A stretch of 64,000 nt of DNA from JAUVZL01 sp965603515 (GTDB lineage Bacteria > Hydrothermota > Tepidihabitantia > SM23-42), in the NCBI GenBank assembly GCA_965603515.1, contig CBFDDH010000003.1:1-64000 (forward strand). Direction: 5' to 3'. A model generated the notes under the pieces. That model did no database searches and was not told where the DNA came from. It worked only from the letters and a program-made list of their open reading frames with translations. The translations under genes were made by a program, and so were the position numbers. Shown piece after piece: positions 26,122-34,880 of this stretch; position 1 is the first letter of the stretch; each line of letters opens with the position of its first letter.

Positions 26122-27992
26122 TGAAAAATATATCCGAACCGCTTAGCAACATCTTATGTCAAATAAACAGCATGGATCTCTGGGAGATCAGTGTACCTAA
26201 GATTACCCACGCCCTGAGCATTGCTCTAGGTGGTTACGGATGTGCGGTTATTTCTTTAAAAAAAGGGAAGCCAAACATTGAGTACTATGAAGGTATCACC
26301 AAAAAGGAATCCGTTAGGATAACGAAAATCGGAAAAGAGTCCATGAGTTTCACTTTGAACATCGGTGATCAGATTTACCAACTCTTAATCCTACAGAAAA
26401 AGAAGACGCCTATTACAAAAGCCCAAAAATCTGACATCAATACCCTGCTCTCGATAATTTCCATGGCTCTAACAATGAGGCAGCTATCCAAAGATAGGAT
26501 TACAGAAACCCAAATCATAAATCAGCTTAATTTGAATATCACCACAAGTCTCGACGAGAACAAAATCATTAAGAATCTTGAATCAGCGGCACGCCATATG
26601 CTCGTGATCGATGATATATATATATTCTACCGACGTGATGATTGTTTTATCGGCAACAAAAATTCATTCCAAATTACCAGCCTGCCTAAAGCCACATACA
26701 CTAAGCTTTTCAAAGTTCAACAGATATTCACCGTACCGAAGAATCGATTCGCTTCACTTAAGGGGATAATCCCGATCATGACTACATGTGATATTACCTT
26801 CATACCGTTAACTGTAAAAAATGAGTTAAGGGGCTTCTTTGTGGTTCCAGGTAACACAACTATACTAAGTAGGAATTTTGTCTTAACCCATATCAAATTC
26901 TTGGCGAATCAAGCTGGTCTTGCCCTGGAAAGGATTGATCTCTTTCGCAGAATGAATAGTGCATTACGAGAAAGCCACGGGTTACAAGACCTTATAAAAA
27001 CCATGATATCTTCACTCGACCTTTTGTCCCTATCCACTGAAATTCTGCAACGTACACAAAAGTTTCTTGGTTTCAAACGCATCCTGTTCTCGATTTTTGA
27101 CCAAGAACTCCAAAGCTTCCGCCGCATAAGCGGTGTCGGTATTTCAGCAAAGAAATTAAAAGCAGCACAGGCAGTGCATCCGCCACTCGAAGCGATCATG
27201 GAGCTATTCAATAATCGCCATCGTATATCAAACTCGTATTATATACCAGCAAAAGACGCGAAAATAATAAGCAAGAAAATACAGCGTTATGAATTATACA
27301 GATCAACACCTCTGAAAAACCGAATACGTGAACTCTGGGACCCTGGTGATATTTTTATCTCGCCGATCTATTCAAAGGACCGAGAAATAGTAGCTCTGAT
27401 TTCACTGGATATGCCGATGAGCAACCTTGTGCCAACATTAAGCAAGGTAAAACTGCTGGAAACCTTTGGTGACTTTCTCGGCATGGCTATAGAAAACTCT
27501 CAACTGTTTGAAAAAATCGAAAGGTTGTCAAATACTGATGAGATGACCGGTGTGCATAACTATCGATTCCTCAGGGAAAAACTCAAATCCTTGATCCAGA
27601 ATAAGGTTTCGCCGATATCCCTGATCATGATCGATCTCGATAATTTCAAAGCGTACAATGACAATCTCGGTCACCTGTATGGTGACGAAGTACTGAGGAT
27701 ATTTTCAAAATGCCTTGTTGATGCTATAGGCAAACGTGGATATGTGGTGCGGTACGGTGGTGACGAATTCATAATTCTTCTACCAAGGACCAATAAAAGA
27801 AGTGGCAAAATGTTAATCGATAAAGTTGGCGGTTATCCGGAAAAAAATGTGATTTGTCGCGGGCATGAACCCTGCGGCTTTTCGTACGGTATCGCAGTAT
27901 ATCCAAAAAATGGACTCAACCTTGGTTCCTTGATCGATTATGCCGATAGACTTCTATATCAACAGAAGGACGAAAAATATAATGAACATTAG
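26121..27992 (+). CDS. GAF-containing diguanylate cyclase
   Basis: The 623-residue protein makes the second messenger c-di-GMP. The C-terminal GGDEF domain (about 465-620) starts NTDEMTGVHNYRFL and has an intact active site RYGGDEF plus the metal-binding DLDNFKAYND. The product-inhibition RxxD five residues before GGDEF is absent. The upstream part contains GAF-like sensor domains (about 135-290 and 305-460) with a long helix between. No membrane segment is seen. The ATG overlaps the previous stop. It precedes a PorY-like kinase, tying c-di-GMP to the same transcript. Confidence 0.9.
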   Translation: MKNISEPLSNILCQINSMDLWEISVPKITHALSIALGGYGCAVISLKKGKPNIEYYEGITKKESVRITKIGKESMSFTLNIGDQIYQLLILQKKKTPITKAQKSDINTLLSIISMALTMRQLSKDRITETQIINQLNLNITTSLDENKIIKNLESAARHMLVIDDIYIFYRRDDCFIGNKNSFQITSLPKATYTKLFKVQQIFTVPKNRFASLKGIIPIMTTCDITFIPLTVKNELRGFFVVPGNTTILSRNFVLTHIKFLANQAGLALERIDLFRRMNSALRESHGLQDLIKTMISSLDLLSLSTEILQRTQKFLGFKRILFSIFDQELQSFRRISGVGISAKKLKAAQAVHPPLEAIMELFNNRHRISNSYYIPAKDAKIISKKIQRYELYRSTPLKNRIRELWDPGDIFISPIYSKDREIVALISLDMPMSNLVPTLSKVKLLETFGDFLGMAIENSQLFEKIERLSNTDEMTGVHNYRFLREKLKSLIQNKVSPISLIMIDLDNFKAYNDNLGHLYGDEVLRIFSKCLVDAIGKRGYVVRYGGDEFIILLPRTNKRSGKMLIDKVGGYPEKNVICRGHEPCGFSYGIAVYPKNGLNLGSLIDYADRLLYQQKDEKYNEH

Positions 27993-29118
27993 GGAAAAAT
28001 TCAGTTCCCGGGCACTGGCGATATACTTCCTGATCGGCATTGGTATTATTGGTATCATCACGTTTGTTTACTCCAATTACCTGATCCAACGGATCAAGAA
28101 AGAAACAGAAACGACCTCAAGAATTTTCGCCAAGTATGCACTGGATCCAAGCATGGGTGAAGAGGCTCTGCTCAAGTTAATCTTCGAGGAGGTCATCCAA
28201 AAGATCGATTTCCCGGTAATAATGACCGACGCAGAAGGCAACCCGACATCATCAAAGAATGTTGACACAAAAAATCTGAGAAAGTCGTTCGAGAAAATGG
28301 ATAGGCGCCAGAAACCGATTCCTGTCGTCATACACCATGGTTCCGACTCAACACTTGTTGGCTATGTTCATTACGGTTTATCTCCCTTCACCACATCTCT
28401 GCAAATTTTACCTTTCGTTGAAACAGTATTTCTGATCGCCTTCCTTTTCCTGGGATTTTGGGGTTACCTTATATACCGAAAAGGTGAAGAAGAGAAAATA
28501 TGGAATTCTCTTGCTCGAGAAACAGCCCATCAACTCGCGACACCATTATCATCGCTTATCGGCTGGCTCGAGGCAGCCAAGGGAAAAATGTCACAGGACA
28601 TCCATACCGGTATACACGAAGATACGCAAAGGATGAAAGAAGTGCTCGAGAAGTTCTCCAGAATCGGTCTACCACCGAGATTGGTGGAGAAAAACCCATT
28701 GGATACGATACGTGAATCAGTAGAATATGTCCGGAAGCGTGCACACAATAACATTATATTTCACGAGAAATACTCGCCGTTGCCGGCAGTCAAATTCGAC
28801 GATATATTACTCGCCTGGGCAGTCGAGAATCTCCTGAAAAACGGCTTGGATGCTATCGGTTCGAATAAAGGAGAAATTACTATAAAGACATTTGTAGCTG
28901 ACGGTGCGATTATTGAAATAAGCGATACCGGTAAAGGTATAGAAAAAGGGAAAGAGATCTTTAAGCCGGGTTTCACAACCAAAAAATATGGTTGGGGTTT
29001 GGGTCTAGTGCTGACGAAACGGATCGTCGAAGAATATCATGGCGGTAAATTAGTGTTGAAAGAAACTGGTTCCAAAGGAACCGCATTTCAAATAATAATT
29101 CCAAAGGTGGAACAATGA
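27982..29118 (+). CDS. PorY-like membrane histidine kinase
   Basis: A 378-residue sensor kinase from the ATG at 27982. It has an N-terminal membrane helix (about 11-34), a short extracytoplasmic sensor, a second helix (about 145-165), an H-box with His183 in TAHQLATPLSSLIGWLEA, and an ATP domain with ENLLKNGLDAI, DTGKGIE and GWGLGLVL. The AHQL-TPLSSL form of the H-box and the direct 4-base overlap with porX are as in PorY-PorX pairs that control type IX secretion in Bacteroidota. It overlaps the diguanylate cyclase by 11 bases. The PorY assignment is inference from context. Confidence 0.8.
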   Translation: MNIREKFSSRALAIYFLIGIGIIGIITFVYSNYLIQRIKKETETTSRIFAKYALDPSMGEEALLKLIFEEVIQKIDFPVIMTDAEGNPTSSKNVDTKNLRKSFEKMDRRQKPIPVVIHHGSDSTLVGYVHYGLSPFTTSLQILPFVETVFLIAFLFLGFWGYLIYRKGEEEKIWNSLARETAHQLATPLSSLIGWLEAAKGKMSQDIHTGIHEDTQRMKEVLEKFSRIGLPPRLVEKNPLDTIRESVEYVRKRAHNNIIFHEKYSPLPAVKFDDILLAWAVENLLKNGLDAIGSNKGEITIKTFVADGAIIEISDTGKGIEKGKEIFKPGFTTKKYGWGLGLVLTKRIVEEYHGGKLVLKETGSKGTAFQIIIPKVEQ

Positions 29119-30623
29119 AGATTTTATGGATAGATGATGAAATAGACCTGTTAAAACCATTTGTATATCTTCTCCAGCAAGAAGGTTATGAAGTAAAGAC
29201 GGCAACTTCTGGTGAAGATGGTGTAACTCTTGCCAGCAAAGAAGTATTTGACCTTATCTTCTTGGATGAAATTATGCCCGGTGTCGATGGACTAGAAGTG
29301 CTGAGAAGAATAAAAAATGAGAACTCGCAACAGTTAGTAGTGATGGTCACTAAGAGTGAAGAAGAAAATATGATGAAGAAAGCATATGGAGGCTGGGTTG
29401 ATGACTATATAACGAAACCGTTCAGTTTCACTCAGCTTCTTTCTGTTTTGAACCGTACACTGAAACGAAGATTGATCATCGCTGAAAAAATGAACGAAGA
29501 GTACGCCACGCAGTTCCGGACTCATACTGAGCCTACTGATCATAACGAATGGGTAGAATACTACCGCACACTTGTATCATGGGATTTGCGCCTTCTCGAG
29601 TTTGGTGACAGAAGCCTCAAAGAAATACAGGATGAGCGAAAGCATGAAGCCAATGCGGGATTTGTAAAATATATCGAACATCAATATCGGGATTTCATAA
29701 AGGGTAAAGGACCGATATTATCTCAAAACCTCTTTTCAAATTATGTCTTGCCCATATTAAAAGAAGGACCAGTCCATCTTATCATTTTTGATTCAATGAG
29801 GCTTGACCAGTATTTCAAAATATCTCCCTATCTGCGTGACTTTTTTGAAATGGATACACAATTTTTTTACTCGATACTACCAACGGCAACACCGTACTCA
29901 AGGAATGCCATTTTTGCTGGACTCTTACCCCTCGAGATCGTGCAGAAACTCCCACAATACTGGTCTTTTGAATCCAAAGGGCAGAACCGATTCGAGAAAG
30001 AACTATTCAGCGAGCAGCTGAAGAGACATAATATCCGATTGAAATTCTCATTCTACAAATTATCCTCAATCCAAGAAATCGAGCGGAACATTGAACATAT
30101 CACCAATGACAAAGCAGATATCTGCATAACCGTGATCAATTTCTTTGATCTTCTCTTTCATTCAATACCAGGTCGCGGCGACATGAAAGGGATGCTTGAT
30201 GACGAACGAGTTTTGCTTAATTTGTTGAGTTATTGGTTCCCGATATCTCCAATCTTCGAGCTTCTCAAGAACGTGTCAAAAAAGGACTGTCGCGTCATCC
30301 TCACAACTGATCATGGTTTCATCCGCGTACGCCGTCCCAGCATTATCTATGGCGGTCGGTCGATATCACCCAATCTCCGATATAAATACGGTCCAGCACT
30401 TAGAATAGATAAGAAAACCGCGTGGCTACTGAACAATCCTGGCGAGATATCACTACCAAGTGCTGATCCATCAGTAAGATTTGCTCTTGCCAAGGAGGAT
30501 TACTACTTCATCTACCCGACAAAACCAACCGAGTATGAAAAAGAGTTCAAGTATACTTTCCAACATGGCGGTATATCGATGGAGGAAATGATCTTACCAT
30601 TCACAATTATGAAACCGCGTTGA
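29115..30623 (+). CDS. porX: PorX-type response regulator with PglZ phosphatase-like domain
   Basis: The 502-residue protein joins a receiver (about 1-120; D7/D8, phospho-Asp51 in LIFLDEIMPGVDG, Lys in ITKPF) to a helical linker and a PglZ domain of the alkaline-phosphatase superfamily (about 200-500). Metal-site segments are visible: IIFDSMRLDQY, TATPYSRNAIFAG and TTDHGF. PorX of Porphyromonas is needed for type IX secretion gene expression and hydrolyses oligonucleotide signals in a zinc-dependent way. Three proteins with matching sorting domains are encoded at 46-54 kb, consistent with that role here. The start overlaps the kinase stop and has AAGGTGG upstream. Confidence 0.88.
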   Translation: MKILWIDDEIDLLKPFVYLLQQEGYEVKTATSGEDGVTLASKEVFDLIFLDEIMPGVDGLEVLRRIKNENSQQLVVMVTKSEEENMMKKAYGGWVDDYITKPFSFTQLLSVLNRTLKRRLIIAEKMNEEYATQFRTHTEPTDHNEWVEYYRTLVSWDLRLLEFGDRSLKEIQDERKHEANAGFVKYIEHQYRDFIKGKGPILSQNLFSNYVLPILKEGPVHLIIFDSMRLDQYFKISPYLRDFFEMDTQFFYSILPTATPYSRNAIFAGLLPLEIVQKLPQYWSFESKGQNRFEKELFSEQLKRHNIRLKFSFYKLSSIQEIERNIEHITNDKADICITVINFFDLLFHSIPGRGDMKGMLDDERVLLNLLSYWFPISPIFELLKNVSKKDCRVILTTDHGFIRVRRPSIIYGGRSISPNLRYKYGPALRIDKKTAWLLNNPGEISLPSADPSVRFALAKEDYYFIYPTKPTEYEKEFKYTFQHGGISMEEMILPFTIMKPR

Positions 30624-30639
30624 CACAGATAGATATTGG

Positions 30640-30850
30640 GCAAAACAGTTACTAAGTTACTAAGTAATTGAGTTATTTGGTTCTTGGTGTCTTTCTGTTT
30701 CCAGCGAAGCATGTCTTCAATGAAATGTATCTTCAGAGAATCGTGTCTCCAACCGACCTGTCTCGAATCATTGTGAGAGGAAGCGTGTCTTCAACAGAGT
30801 GTATTCTCCGTTTCACCGTTTCTCCCATACTCCGTTACTCCGATACTATC
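30640..30850. repeat. Mini-hairpin array, TGRAGACAC family, inverted copy 2
   Basis: 30640-30685 is the AT-rich TTACTAAGTAATTGAG module and ATTTGGTTCTTGG tail. 30688-30835, read on the minus strand, repeats the architecture of 15473-15660: CGGTGAAACGGAGAA, then TGAAGACAC-type spacers with cores GA-TTC-TC, AT-TTC-AT and GC-TTC-GC in the same order. The rest to 30994 holds GGGGGG-CCCCC and the hairpin at 30968; no gene is seen. Confidence 0.8.
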
Positions 30851-30967
30851 TATTCAGTTCTTCTTTTGTAGTCGCCCTACTCTCTACTCCCTAATCGCTA
30901 TTCCCTGAAAATGGGGGGCCCCCACCGGAGGGCGAAGATCAAATAAAGCAGAGGCCCCGAAAGGTTT

Positions 30968-30985
30968 AGCAATCAAAATTGATTG
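30968..30985 (-). terminator. Possible terminator hairpin of the SBP-TonB gene
   Basis: GCAATCAA and its complement flank a two-base loop, 10 bases after the stop. There is no T-tract, so it is weak as an intrinsic terminator. Confidence 0.35.
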
Positions 30986-30994
30986 CCCATATTA

Positions 30995-33061
30995 TTATGG
31001 CTTAAATGTAAACGGAATTGATATTTTCTGCTCGAACGGTACTCCATCCTTGGTCGCTGGTTTGAATTCACATTTCTTGGCTGCTACCAAAGCTTCAGCT
31101 TCGCATGCTGGATTTCCAAAACTGGAAAGAATGGTTGCACCAGTCACTTTTCCATCCTTACCGACAAGAACGCGCACAACAATAGTACCTGAGGCACTGA
31201 CCGCCTTTGCTGCTTCAGGGTATCTTGGTTGAATCCGTTTAGTGATCTGCGGTCGAGTAATGACTGATGGTTTGGGTGGTTCAGGTGGTGTGATAGGTGG
31301 TGCTCCAGCCCCAGTATCAGGAGGTGCTATAGCTACTGCAGTCGTTTCTTTTTTAACCGCTGCTTCTAAGAGCTTTTCAGGGGCGACGATTTCTGGTGGT
31401 TTTTCAGTTATCTCTTCAGGTTTGGTCTCAGGTTCGGCGGGTTTTTCAATTGGTGTCGCAGTTGTATCGACTGCTAGCGGAAGCGAAGCTATCGCAACCC
31501 TTCGTTCTGCCTCAGGGATCCAATACGTATAGGCACTGGCTAAAACAAATCCCTGATGAGCACCTTTGACCCTCTTGTATGAAGCTGTAATATCATTAGC
31601 CACGATGAGAAAGGTATAGGGGATATCCTCATATACTATCCTTTGAAATTCATTCCAGATCTCTTCAGCTTTTTTTCTGTTTAGCATAGCAACACCAAGA
31701 TCAATAAGGGAATCAACCACAGTATTCTTATAACCAATAAAATTGAACCTGCCCTTTGCCGGATCTGAATACCAATAAACCGTCGGATCGATCTTTTCAC
31801 CAACACTCCAACCCATAATAAAACCATCAAAATCTCGCTTCACAATGGCTTCTATAAAGGATCTGGTATTCAACGTCCGTACATTAACGCGGACACCCAG
31901 CGCTCCCAGATCTTCAGCAATCAGCTTAAGGATCTTTACTCTTTCGGCGTTTTCAACGTTGGTGATAATGTCCAGGGCAAAATCCTTCCTACCTATATCT
32001 AATATCTTATTACGATTTCGATCCTCAAAGCCGAGCTTCTCAAGTATCCTCTTTGCTTCAGGTAGATCGTGTTTGATCGGCTCAACACCTTCATTATACC
32101 CCCACGATGACGGTGGCAATGGTCCAAGTGAAATCGCACCCATACCAGCAAATACTTCGTTCAAGATCTGCTTCGTATCAATCGCCATGGTCAAAGCCTT
32201 GCGAATCTCTTTGTTTTTTAGATGCTGATTATTGAAATTCCATCCTATATAGGTAAACGTATTACCCGGTTTTGTATCAACCTTGATATTCTTGTTATTG
32301 GCAAGCTCTTTAGCGCTAACCGGTGTGATATTGAAAACCAAATCAAGGTTACCAGTAGAAAAATCCTCCATCATCTTGTTCATGTCAGCATAGTATCTTA
32401 TATGGACTTCATCGAGAGGCGGTCGCCCGCGGTAATAAGCATCATTGTATGTCAAGATAAGACCTGAGCCCGGTAACCATTCCTTTATTTTATAGGGCCC
32501 GTTGCCAAGGATAGTCTTTGAGCCAAACTCGGCTCCGGCTTTTTCAAAAACATGTTTTGGTACCGCGATTATATCAGAATCAGTTAGCAAATCAGCATAT
32601 ATCTTATTGAACTTGAATTTAATCGCATAAGGTCCAATTACCTCAACATCCTCGATAAATCTCAGTCTGGCGATATCGGGATAGTTCGTTTTCGGATCCA
32701 GCATCTTCTCATAAGTAAAATATACATCAGCGGCAGTCACTGGTTCACCATCCCACCATGTCACGTCAGTCCGTAGATAGTAAGTGATTGACGTTAGATC
32801 TTCAGAGAACTCCCAAGAAACCGCCAGTTCGGGTTTCATCTTACCTGTTTCGGGATCGATACGATGGAGATGCATGAAGAGAAGATCGAGGACATCATTT
32901 GAACCGAATACAGATGGTGCAAGCGGTGAAATAACTGCTGGCAGATCAGTGGTTCCAATGATGAGTTTACCACCTTGTTCGCCAGTTAGCATTTCCTCTT
33001 TTTTCGTACATGCAGAAACTATCAACAAGACAGCAATAAATAAACACGCAAATTTCTTCAT
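30995..33061 (-). CDS. Lipoprotein fusing a family-5 solute-binding domain to a TonB C-terminal domain
   Basis: A 688-residue exported lipoprotein: signal peptide with lipobox LLIVSAC (Cys18), a full SBP_bac_5 domain (about 30-520) of the oligopeptide-binding type, a Pro/Glu/Thr-rich linker (about 530-605), and a TonB C-terminal domain (about 606-688) with RIQPRYPEAAKA and GTIVVRVLVGKDGKV. TonB-C normally spans the periplasm from an inner-membrane helix to contact outer-membrane transporters; here the anchor is lipid and the protein carries a binding domain. No ABC permease or TonB-dependent receptor is adjacent. GGAGG precedes the ATG. The DNA is continuous and in frame, so this is a true fusion. 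Confidence 0.88.
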   Translation of the reverse strand: MKKFACLFIAVLLIVSACTKKEEMLTGEQGGKLIIGTTDLPAVISPLAPSVFGSNDVLDLLFMHLHRIDPETGKMKPELAVSWEFSEDLTSITYYLRTDVTWWDGEPVTAADVYFTYEKMLDPKTNYPDIARLRFIEDVEVIGPYAIKFKFNKIYADLLTDSDIIAVPKHVFEKAGAEFGSKTILGNGPYKIKEWLPGSGLILTYNDAYYRGRPPLDEVHIRYYADMNKMMEDFSTGNLDLVFNITPVSAKELANNKNIKVDTKPGNTFTYIGWNFNNQHLKNKEIRKALTMAIDTKQILNEVFAGMGAISLGPLPPSSWGYNEGVEPIKHDLPEAKRILEKLGFEDRNRNKILDIGRKDFALDIITNVENAERVKILKLIAEDLGALGVRVNVRTLNTRSFIEAIVKRDFDGFIMGWSVGEKIDPTVYWYSDPAKGRFNFIGYKNTVVDSLIDLGVAMLNRKKAEEIWNEFQRIVYEDIPYTFLIVANDITASYKRVKGAHQGFVLASAYTYWIPEAERRVAIASLPLAVDTTATPIEKPAEPETKPEEITEKPPEIVAPEKLLEAAVKKETTAVAIAPPDTGAGAPPITPPEPPKPSVITRPQITKRIQPRYPEAAKAVSASGTIVVRVLVGKDGKVTGATILSSFGNPACEAEALVAAKKCEFKPATKDGVPFEQKISIPFTFKP

Positions 33062-33085
33062 ATTTGCCTCCTAATACATAAATAC

Positions 33086-33113
33086 ATTATAACTGCGATT
33101 TTATTCCTGTCAA
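33086..33113 (-). promoter_or_regulatory. Promoter of the SBP-TonB lipoprotein gene
   Basis: Minus strand TTGACA (33108-33113), 16-base spacer, TATAAT (33086-33091), 24-base leader with GGAGG. It separates this gene from mscS. Confidence 0.8.
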
Positions 33114-33115
33114 GG

Positions 33116-33955
33116 CTATTTTCCGGGCAAATCACCGGCAAAAGAGACTTTCATATGGGGATACGGAATTTCTATGGACTGTTTATCAAATTCCTTCTTG
33201 AGCCGCTTCCGTAACTCGCCCATAATTTCCCATTGCGCGAGCGGAGCCGTATCACCCAGGATTTTTATTTCAATACCAGAATCGCCGAAATTATCAACCC
33301 TGAGCACCTGTGGGGTCTTGATGATCTTATCTTGCCACGCCTTTTCATTGGACAACGTGCTGCAAACTCTATTGATAACTGTGATCACTCGATCTAGATC
33401 ACTTTCATAGCTAACTGTGATGTTCAGATTGACCCGCGAATATTCTTTCGTATAATTGCTCGCGATGATTATCTCACCATTCGGTATATAGTGCACCGCA
33501 CCATCGATATCCCGCAATATTGTCCTGCGTAGGTTAACCTCTTCAACAAGACCTTTTATGTCACCGACCTTTACAACATCATCTATGCCGAACTGATTAT
33601 CCATTAAGATAAAAAGCCCGTTTATAACATCTTTTACTAAGCTCTGTGCACCAAAACCAACCGCAATCCCAACAACTCCAAGACCAGCCAAAGCTGGACC
33701 GATATTGATTCCTATTTCAGCCAGAATCGTGAAGACGATGATAATCCCAATCAGAATACCGACCGTCTTTCTTAACACCGCAGATAGCGTATGAGTCCTC
33801 TTCTGGATCTCAGCCCCTGGCTTATCCTTCATCCTTGTTGACACAGTACGCCTGACAAAACGGGGTATGAAATACTGGAACATCAAGTAGCTAACCATAC
33901 CGATCGCAACAATAACAATGATTCTGATCCCGTGAAGTTCGAACCAATCAATCAT
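33116..33955 (-). CDS. MscS-family mechanosensitive channel
   Basis: The 279-residue inner-membrane protein has two to three N-terminal helices and the pore helix plus beta domain of MscS: GPALAGLGVVGIAVGFGAQSLVKDVINGLFI, then DDVVKVGDIKGLVEEV and the PNGEIIIASNYTKE loop. It should open under membrane tension and release solutes. AGGAGG five bases before the ATG at 33955 fixes the start; it overlaps the epimerase gene by 8 bases and is last in the glycolipid operon. Confidence 0.92.
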   Translation of the reverse strand: MIDWFELHGIRIIVIVAIGMVSYLMFQYFIPRFVRRTVSTRMKDKPGAEIQKRTHTLSAVLRKTVGILIGIIIVFTILAEIGINIGPALAGLGVVGIAVGFGAQSLVKDVINGLFILMDNQFGIDDVVKVGDIKGLVEEVNLRRTILRDIDGAVHYIPNGEIIIASNYTKEYSRVNLNITVSYESDLDRVITVINRVCSTLSNEKAWQDKIIKTPQVLRVDNFGDSGIEIKILGDTAPLAQWEIMGELRKRLKKEFDKQSIEIPYPHMKVSFAGDLPGK

Positions 33956-34880
33956 TCTGCCTCCTAAACCATTCAATAACTTTCTCTAAACCATGTTCAA
34001 TGTCAATTTTTGGTTCCCAAGCTAACAACTCCTTTGCTTTGGAGATATCTGGTCGGCGCCTCTTAGGATCGCTGTCCGGTAAAGGGTGAAATTGGCACGT
34101 GCTCTTACTCCCGCATAATCTCTTCACAATGTCAGCAAGCTCAAGTACAGTATATTCAACAGGGTTTCCCAAATTAATGGGACGTGGATAATCAACATCC
34201 ACTGCCTTAGTAATGGCATCAACCATATCGCTAACATAGCAAAAGCTCCTGGTCTGCTTGCCATCGCCGAAAATCGGCAATGGATGATTCTTCAAAGCCT
34301 CTGATATGAAAGCGGGAACGACGCGCCCATCACCCACACGCATCCTTTCGCCATAGGTATTGAATATACGTACAATACCAATATCACAATGGGATTCTCT
34401 ATGGTATGTTAGAGTAAGTGCCTCAGCAAATCGCTTACCCTCATCATACACTGCACGCGGACTAACAACATTGACATTCCCGAAATATTCCTCGTGCTGG
34501 GGATGGATCTCTGGATCACCATATACTTCACTCGTTGAAGCAAGAAAGAATTTTGCGCCCTTTTGTTTCGCCAATTCAAGCATGTTATATGTGCCAACTG
34601 ACATCACACGCAGCGTTTCAACCGGATATTTCAAGTAATCAGAAGGGCTAGCCGGACACGCGAAATGTAATACGAAATCGACATCGCCAAGAATATCATA
34701 GGTTATACAAACATCCTGCTTTACCAATTCGAGCGCCTCATTCCCACAGTGCCTTGCGATATTTTCTTCTTTGCCAGTAATCAAATTGTCGATTACCACC
34801 ACCTTATTTCCGGCTTTTAAATAGTGATCGACCAGGTGCGAACCGATGAAACCAGCACCGCCTGTTATCACAACCCTCAT
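33948..34880 (-). CDS. UDP-glucuronate decarboxylase-like SDR (UDP-xylose synthase)
   Basis: A 310-residue extended short-chain dehydrogenase: NAD-binding TGGAGFIGSHL, catalytic Ser/Thr in STSEVYGDP, YxxxK in YDEGKRFAE, and segments typical of UXS enzymes (FACPASPSDYLKYPVETL, HPQHEEYFGNVN, RIFNTYGERM). It should convert UDP-glucuronate, made by the Ugd encoded directly before it with a 4-base overlap, to UDP-xylose. UDP-4-keto sugars or an epimerase role remain possible. Confidence 0.85.
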   Translation of the reverse strand: MRVVITGGAGFIGSHLVDHYLKAGNKVVVIDNLITGKEENIARHCGNEALELVKQDVCITYDILGDVDFVLHFACPASPSDYLKYPVETLRVMSVGTYNMLELAKQKGAKFFLASTSEVYGDPEIHPQHEEYFGNVNVVSPRAVYDEGKRFAEALTLTYHRESHCDIGIVRIFNTYGERMRVGDGRVVPAFISEALKNHPLPIFGDGKQTRSFCYVSDMVDAITKAVDVDYPRPINLGNPVEYTVLELADIVKRLCGSKSTCQFHPLPDSDPKRRRPDISKAKELLAWEPKIDIEHGLEKVIEWFRRQND

